Positions 59,204 through 64,000 of a DNA stretch of 64,000 bases are shown in pieces. The stretch is from NCBI GenBank assembly GCA_016718205.1, contig JADKEB010000008.1:124001-188000 (forward strand). Direction: 5' to 3'. This DNA is from Saprospiraceae bacterium. GTDB lineage: Bacteria; Bacteroidota; Bacteroidia; Chitinophagales; Saprospiraceae. The position numbers and the translations under genes are program-made. The stretch's first letter is position 1. Each line of letters opens with the position of its first letter. The notes beneath the pieces were generated by a model that was not told where the DNA came from, searched no databases, and worked only from the letters and a program-made list of their open reading frames with translations.

Positions 59204-60449
59204 AAACTATGCTATTTGTTGTAATATTTTTAGGATTATGGGCTTGCAATGAGCCCATAATCCCCCCTATAGACACCACGCCCAAACCATGGCAGCCTGA
59301 GATTGTATGGCGAAAGCAGCACGGTCCTACCAAATTTGATCAATAGCATATAGAGTTGAGCTTTATGAGAATAAACTCATAGCTGGTTATCAAGCGGAGA
59401 CTGGATCAGGTTACTGGATTTATGATAAAAATACGGGTGAAGTATTGAAGGATATCAAAGATCAATATTCTTTTATCGGCAACTTTAGCAGTAGGTTAAT
59501 TGGCAATTATTATCACAGTAAAGTTTCAAATAAAGAATATAGACTCATTAATCTAGAAAATTTTGAAGTAAGAAATATTGATCTTTTACAAGCAGGTTAT
59601 TACGGATTTACAGGAGTATTATATCATGATGGTTATATATACAGTGGGATTGATAACCAAATAGGTGAACAATTTAATTATAGGATTTCTTTAGGAAGAA
59701 ATAAAGTTGCTGACAAAAGCGACAATTTTGAATTTGTTTTTCACGATACATGGCCACAAGATGTTCCTAATCCGAGATCGTCCCATTTCGGATGCATGGG
59801 TTTTAATGAAGATAAAAATAAAGATGTAATTTTATATTATACAAATGCACAGTTGTACACAGATACAATACTCTCTAGTAGATTAAAATTTATGGCATAT
59901 AATATAAGTAAAAAGAGAGTACAGTGGGAAACCGAAATAAAAATTGATAATAAAGATCTATTGTCAGATGGAAGTGGTGGTTTGCTTCCACCAGCACTTT
60001 ATAAAGACATGGTCATTTTTACAACGACCCGCTATGTCAGAGCTTTTCATCAGGAGACGGGTAAGTTGCTCTGGGCGCTGAATCTGGAGCAAATCACTAC
60101 TACAGATTATGCCGTTGTTGAAAATCATTTTTTCATGGCCACTAATTTCGGTGTATTGCACAAAATTGATCTGAATACAGGACAAATAGTTTCTAAATTG
60201 GATTTAAAAACCGGAAATACGGGAGTATGGCAAGAGCATAAAGGTATATTGTACTTCACTATGGTAGGTAATAAACTTTTTGCTATTGATGCGGCAAAAA
60301 TGGTAGTAAAATGGGAGTGGAATAGTCCTAACAGACAGATCTGCTCTTACTGCTCTTTTGGCAATAACTCGCCAGAAGTGGATAAAGAGACTGGTAGGCT
60401 TTATATTACTGATGGAAGGGATATGTTTTGTATCAAGTTGCCGGAATGA
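59200..60449 (+). CDS. PQQ-like beta-propeller lipoprotein (one frameshift)
   Basis: The real start is the ATG at 59200 (MKTMLFVVIFLGLWACNEP, lipobox LWAC). This frame stops at 59344 in GATCAATAG. One extra A gives FDQIAYRVELYENKLIAGYQ and joins the frame continuing to 60449, about 415 residues. Propeller blades are visible: FHQETGKLLWALNLEQ, LHKIDLNTGQIVSKLDLKTG, LFAIDAAKMVVKWEWN, DKETGRLYITDGRD. Likely an outer-membrane or periplasmic scaffold or binding protein. No PQQ-dehydrogenase residues seen. Confidence 0.75.
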
Positions 60450-60561
60450 GTGACTCTGGGAAGTGGGCATAGTGAAGATGGATTAAAAAGTGATTCGGTA
60501 GCTCAGCCAATGGTCGAAGTTTTTAACTTAGATCCAAGATCCAATACATAAAGTATTTTTC

Positions 60562-60678
60562 ATGCGTTGATAGTAAGCAAAATACTAAAAATAGCGCATC
60601 GCAGTATCCATCTGTGATGTGCTATTTTTCTTGCCATTGGCTCATCGAGTCATAACTGTTTTATTATTGTCATTTTGA
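60562..60678 (+). repeat. Intergenic hairpin repeat R1, copy 1
   Basis: Contains AAAATAGCGCATCGCAG paired with CTGTGATGTGCTATTTT (15 of 17), followed by TTGCCATTGGCTCATCGAGT then CATAACTGTT. Nearly identical to copy 2 (62387-62504). The end reads TATTATTG instead of the TATCTTTG seen in copies 2 and 3. Confidence 0.75.
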
Positions 60679-60700
60679 TTCATTTATTGCTCTTTCTTTT

Positions 60701-60835
60701 GAATCACAGATTCGTAAAATACAGGATCGCAGATGCCTTCTGCGACCAACAAGATGTGAAGCCGTCCAGAATGATGTCGTGTACAATTGACTTAAAGCAT
60801 TTTGTCTAATGATTCAAGTCATAACTTAAAGGCAA
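60701..60835 (+). repeat. Intergenic repeat R2, copy b
   Basis: GAATCACAGATTCGTAAAAT followed by ACAGGATCGCAGATGCCTTC then TGCGACC matches copy a at 57757. Hairpin CGCAGatgccttCTGCG. Lies directly after R1 copy 1. Confidence 0.55.
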
Positions 60836-60850
60836 AGGCATGAATCTTTT

Positions 60851-60858
60851 TATCTTTG
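60851..60858 (+). promoter_or_regulatory. Putative -7 element for the barrel-protein pair
   Basis: TATCTTTG matches TAnnTTTG, 69 bases before the ATG at 60928. No well-spaced -33 element. Confidence 0.3.
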
Positions 60859-60927
60859 CATCTATAGAATGGATGTGCTTGAAAGAGTCTATAGTGTATT
60901 TGAAGTTCCTTATTAACACTCTTAAAT

Positions 60928-61614
60928 ATGAAATATCTAATCATCATCATTTGTTGTTATTTTTTATCACCTTCACATTCCTTGATATCTCAATCTTTCA
61001 CATTCCACGGTGGCATAAAACCCAATAATCTCTTAGGCACCCACTTATCAGTAAAAGGTGATTTGATAAAAAAACAAAAATGGATTTATTCGATCAACTA
61101 CAGTTTTGTAAAGTACAAGGATATGTTTTCACATCCGCGAAATCTTCAGCCTAACTTTCATATTGAAAATGAGAGGGATCAAACATTCATCTATTTTCCT
61201 GAATTGCGGAGAGGAAATATTATCCAGATGAACGAGCGTGATTTCAGACCCAGAGATTTGATTCATCGATTCAGCTTGTTTGCCGGATATGAATTGTTCA
61301 ATGCAAAAGATTTTACGGCTAAAGCCTTTTTAGGACCACATTATAGCTCCAGGCGAACTATTATGTATTATAATGCTTACAATTTTGCTGAGGTAATTGT
61401 CAACAAAGGAGATGAAATTAAAGTAATCCCTTATCATGATTTTCAAATATTCAGAACTTGGGATATAGGCCTTGGTGGAAGAATCGATGCAGAATATAAG
61501 GTTTTTAAGAATGTTTTCCTGGGCATCAGTGGCCAAATGTACTTTGATGTAATCGGAGAAGGTATAGATTTGATTGTGGGTGGAGGCTTATCGTATCATT
61601 TTAATATTGAATAG
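60928..61614 (+). CDS. Outer membrane beta-barrel-like protein, unknown function
   Basis: 228 residues. Signal MKYLIIIICCYFLSPSHSLI ending near SQS. Barrel-like strands: FTFHGGIKPNNLLGTHLSVK, KWIYSINYSFVKYKD, RFSLFAGYELFNAKDFTAKA, FLGPHYSSRR, DIGLGGRIDAEYKVFKNVFL, GLSYHFNIE at the end. Four bases from the next gene, which has a similar plan, so the two form a pair. Confidence 0.7.
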   Translation: MKYLIIIICCYFLSPSHSLISQSFTFHGGIKPNNLLGTHLSVKGDLIKKQKWIYSINYSFVKYKDMFSHPRNLQPNFHIENERDQTFIYFPELRRGNIIQMNERDFRPRDLIHRFSLFAGYELFNAKDFTAKAFLGPHYSSRRTIMYYNAYNFAEVIVNKGDEIKVIPYHDFQIFRTWDIGLGGRIDAEYKVFKNVFLGISGQMYFDVIGEGIDLIVGGGLSYHFNIE

Positions 61615-61617
61615 GTT

Positions 61618-62319
61618 ATGAAAGAATTATTAAATATAAAAGCTGCAATAGTAGTTTCTTTCTTACTACTCTTTGGCTATACAATCAACAGTCAGTCGTA
61701 TATAAACGTCAGTGGTAACTTTAACTATTGGAAACATACCGAATTATTTGGCCCTGGCATAGGTTTTGGCTATAGCTATAAGCATCATAAACTTACTTAT
61801 TCTATCAATTATGATTTTGGTTATGGGACTATCAATAGATTTAAGAATATACCTGAAATCAATTATGATCAGTGGAGTACTGTCTTTATCAAACAAGATC
61901 AAGGCAAATGGAATGATTATTTAATATTAGGAGGGATTACAAATGTAGTAAATGTAAGTTCCGATTATGGAAAACAACATCAAGTTTCCTTACAATTAAG
62001 TTATCCAATAATTCAACATAGCGATGTAGAATTTAATATCAATTCCGGCATTTATTCAGCTGTCGTCGAGCAGTTTTACACATTTACTGTAGTTCCTATC
62101 CACAATATTCAGATACCAGCTACTTACTCAGGTCCATTAAATTACATTCCATCAACATCACAAAAAATATTTACCTACGGATTAAATATAGGCTTTTCGG
62201 TCAACAAATCCATTGGACCTAAAATTTGGTCTCCATTTATTATGGGAGGTATCGGACCTAATCAAGGTTCCTATATTTGTTTGGGCTTAAAGTTGAGCAC
62301 TATTTTAAGAAAAAAGTAA
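61618..62319 (+). CDS. Outer membrane beta-barrel-like protein, unknown function
   Basis: 233 residues. Signal MKELLNIKAAIVVSFLLLFG ending near INSQS. Barrel-like strands: YINVSGNFNYWKHTELFGPG, IGFGYSYKHHKLTYSINYDF, VSLQLSYPIIQHSDVEFNIN, GLNIGFSVNKSIGPKIWSPF, and a terminal YICLGLKLSTILRKK. Co-oriented and 4 bases from the preceding barrel gene; probably the same transcript and possibly an old duplication. Confidence 0.7.
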   Translation: MKELLNIKAAIVVSFLLLFGYTINSQSYINVSGNFNYWKHTELFGPGIGFGYSYKHHKLTYSINYDFGYGTINRFKNIPEINYDQWSTVFIKQDQGKWNDYLILGGITNVVNVSSDYGKQHQVSLQLSYPIIQHSDVEFNINSGIYSAVVEQFYTFTVVPIHNIQIPATYSGPLNYIPSTSQKIFTYGLNIGFSVNKSIGPKIWSPFIMGGIGPNQGSYICLGLKLSTILRKK

Positions 62320-62386
62320 ATCGCAAGTGAATTAATTTTTAGTAACTCCTTTGGACAAGCCACATAGATACATCAAGCTCTTAAAA

Positions 62387-62504
62387 ATGCATTGATAGTA
62401 AGCAAAATACTAAAAATAGCGCATCGCAGTATCCATCTGTGATGTGCTATTTTTCTTGCCAATGACTCATCGATTCATAACTGTTGTTATCTTTGTCATG
62501 TTGA
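62387..62504 (+). repeat. Intergenic hairpin repeat R1, copy 2, with promoter-like end
   Basis: Same hairpin as copy 1. Its end carries TATCTTTG (62488-62495), a TAnnTTTG match, 37 bases before the SGNH hydrolase start. It fills most of the 212-base gap. Confidence 0.75.
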
Positions 62505-62531
62505 CACATTTTTAAAAAGAAACACCCTACA

Positions 62532-63461
62532 TTGAAAAACATATTCATTATTATACTTTATTCGATCGGAATTCATTCACCGTTGAATGCCCAGGTTGAG
62601 TATAAAATACCTGAAAAGGTTAAAAAAATTCTTCTCCTTGGCAATAGTATTACGTATGGAGGTCATTATGTGGTCTATATTGAAACAATACTCACATTAC
62701 ATCATCCAGATATACAGTATGAATTTATCAATGCAGGTTTGCCAAGTGAAACTGTTTCCGGATTGTCAGAAAAAAACCATGCAGGAGGCAAGTTTGTGCG
62801 GCCTGACTTACACGACCGCCTGAGTAAGGTCTTAGCACTTACAAAGCCGGATCTGGTTATAGCATGTTATGGTATGAATGATGGAATTTATTTGCCATTT
62901 GATGAGCTTCGATATAAGAAATTCAAATCCGGTATCATCAGGCTGCACGATCAAATTGTAAAAACCGGAGCTTCTATCATCCACTTGACACCTCCAGTGT
63001 ATGATGTACCCAAGGATCCGGCATATGCTAATGTACTCGACATATACTCTGATTGGCTCATAAGCAAAAGATACACGTCCCATTGGGATGTTGTCGATCT
63101 CCACTGGCCAATGAAAAAATATCTTGAAGATCGGCGTGCTGTTGACTCTGCATTTGCTTTGGCCCAAGATGGTATCCATCCTAACCATACCGGGCACTGG
63201 CTTATGGCAAGGGAAGTTTTATTGTATCTGGGAGTAAAAAATGTGGCAAAAACAGATGACATCAGTGCATTGCTGCCGCTTTACAAAAATGGACGCGCTA
63301 TTTACACCCTGATATCAGATAGGATGAACATAACCAAAGATGCGTGGTTGACAGCAGCAGGACACAAAAGACCCCAAATGAACAAAGGAATCCCTCTTGC
63401 TGACGCGAAAAAAAAAGCTTATGAAATAGAACTCCAAATCAGGGATTTGTTGAGAAAGTGA
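62532..63461 (+). CDS. Secreted SGNH/GDSL-type hydrolase
   Basis: 309 residues starting at TTG 62532, which is directly followed by a good signal peptide (MKNIFIIILYSIGIHSPLNA) and no better ATG. Block I is ILLLGNSITYGGH (Ser nucleophile, GNS instead of GDS), Gly block LPSETVSGL, block III YGMNDGI (Asn), block V DGIHPNHTGH (Asp/His). The family includes carbohydrate esterases, acyl-esterases and rhamnogalacturonan acetylesterases. The promoter is probably inside the upstream R1 copy. No adjacent polysaccharide genes define the substrate. Confidence 0.9.
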   Translation: MKNIFIIILYSIGIHSPLNAQVEYKIPEKVKKILLLGNSITYGGHYVVYIETILTLHHPDIQYEFINAGLPSETVSGLSEKNHAGGKFVRPDLHDRLSKVLALTKPDLVIACYGMNDGIYLPFDELRYKKFKSGIIRLHDQIVKTGASIIHLTPPVYDVPKDPAYANVLDIYSDWLISKRYTSHWDVVDLHWPMKKYLEDRRAVDSAFALAQDGIHPNHTGHWLMAREVLLYLGVKNVAKTDDISALLPLYKNGRAIYTLISDRMNITKDAWLTAAGHKRPQMNKGIPLADAKKKAYEIELQIRDLLRK

Positions 63462-63655
63462 GCCCACTTTTTTAACCTACAACAAAGAGAATGTTTAAAG
63501 TTTCTTTATTTTGGACCTGTTGATTAAGTCAAAATTTTTCAATTTAGAGACAGCTATTGGTGTGTGATTTCGTTCAAAAAACTACCGATGGTCGAAGTTT
63601 CTGCCTTCTGAAGTCAGATAAATGTAACTTCGACCTCATGCATCAAGCATTAGCC

Positions 63656-63771
63656 ATGCATTGATGGTAAGGAATATTGAAAATAGTACATCGTACAATA
63701 TCAATCTGTGGTGCGCTTTTTTTCTTTTGCCATTGGCTCATCGAGTCATAACTGTTGTTATCTTTGTTATA
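63656..63771 (+). repeat. Intergenic hairpin repeat R1, copy 3
   Basis: More diverged copy: ATGCATTGATGGTAAGGAAT, AAAATAGTACATCG ... TGTGGTGCGCTTTTTTT, then CCATTGGCTCATCGAGTCAT and TATCTTTG at 63759-63766. Sequence before it (CCGATGGTCGAAGTTT near 63587) also resembles that before copy 1 (CCAATGGTCGAAGTTT near 60508), so the repeat may be longer than the core. Confidence 0.65.
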
Positions 63772-63803
63772 ATATTTCTTGTATTTTGATAGTTGTGTAT
63801 GTA

Positions 63804-63855
63804 TGAATTAAAAAATTCATAAAATACTGGATCCAGTTACAAACTACGACCAACA
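63804..63855 (+). repeat. Intergenic repeat R2, partial copy c
   Basis: GAATTAAAAAATTCATAAAA then TACTGGATCCAG resembles the start of copies a and b; the hairpin part is degenerate. It follows R1 copy 3, the same order as R1 copy 1 then R2 copy b. Confidence 0.4.
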
Positions 63856-63864
63856 ATCCTCCCA

Positions 63865-64000
63865 TCAAAACTTCAACACCTTTGCACCTTCATGCTTCTC
63901 CAACCACGTCATGATGATCTGATTGCACTCAGGATTGGGTGTGAGGTATTTGATAGATTCTTTGAGTTCTTCTACACCTAGGTGCAGGTCTCTGACAGGT
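63865..64000 (-). CDS. C-terminus of a protein of unknown function (partial, continues beyond right edge)
   Basis: On the minus strand a frame open from the window edge reads VRDLHLGVEELKESIKYLTP then NPECNQIIMTWLEKHEGAKV and LKF, ending at TGA (complement of 63865-63867). Its amphipathic helical character and codon pattern look coding. 45 codons are too few to name a family. Confidence 0.6.
   Translation of the reverse strand, partial: PVRDLHLGVEELKESIKYLTPNPECNQIIMTWLEKHEGAKVLKF

Noticed and set aside
1..64000. tRNA, rRNA, insertion sequences or prophage genes
   Set aside because: No tRNA-like arms, rRNA sequence, transposase, integrase or phage structural motif was recognised on either strand by reading; short or divergent RNAs could be missed without a covariance search.

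Overview
The window looks like a chromosomal piece of an AT-rich Bacteroidota, most likely Saprospiraceae or a close relative. The support is a SusC/RagA-type TonB-dependent receptor, very large secreted proteins built from HYR/Ig-like, SdrD-like and dockerin-like modules with type IX secretion (T9SS) C-terminal domains, many lipoproteins, absence of clear Shine-Dalgarno sites, and promoter-like pairs of the Bacteroidota type (TTTG ... TAnnTTTG). The taxonomic call is inference from gene content. No rRNA, tRNA, transposase, integrase or CRISPR array was seen.

Layout. 1-2591 (-): 5' part of a susC-like gene running off the left edge. 3.1-12.3 kb: mostly housekeeping genes (nuclease/phosphatase-like lipoprotein, shikimate kinase, ComF, double AAA+ ATPase, PLP decarboxylase, ferritin, DUF1304 protein) separated by long hairpin-forming intergenic elements. 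12.4-13.2 kb (-): DUF1835 protein. 13.3-18.6 kb (+): a five-gene sugar-oxidation cluster (two TIM-barrel isomerase/epimerase-like proteins, GMC oxidoreductase, its small subunit-3-like partner, PqqB-like metallo-hydrolase) fitting 3-keto-glycoside metabolism. 19.4-29.0 kb (+): a type I restriction-modification operon with unusual cargo between hsdM and hsdS, namely a Ser/Thr kinase continuous with a barrel-like domain carrying CxCxxC, and a small PD-(D/E)XK-like protein; rhuM lies before hsdR. 29.7-31.9 kb (-): ffh and a CvfB-like gene. 32.1-34.8 kb: glycosylasparaginase and a double ABC ATPase. 35.0-46.6 kb (-): a 3876-residue secreted giant with ten tandem ~71-residue repeats and a C-type-lectin-like domain. 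47.0-53.0 kb (+): RlmI-type methyltransferase, MnmA, lipoprotein, RimM, outer-membrane barrel, EamA transporter. 53.3-57.6 kb (-): a second large HYR-type secreted protein. 57.6-64.0 kb: accessory region of gene remnants, lipoproteins, barrel proteins, an SGNH hydrolase and three or more copies of intergenic repeats.

Two patterns stand out. First, the R-M operon carries at least eight single-base losses, mostly in homopolymers, while nearly all the rest of the window is intact. Either the island is decaying or it is poorly covered because only part of the population has it. Second, the intergenic spaces hold families of palindromic elements. Two copies of one family are both 161 bp and have different terminal arms, yet each copy's arms pair with one another, so pairing rather than sequence seems conserved. 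A 104-bp double-hairpin element occurs twice in opposite orientations, and a ~117-bp hairpin repeat occurs three times in the last 4 kb, two copies ending in a promoter-like motif.
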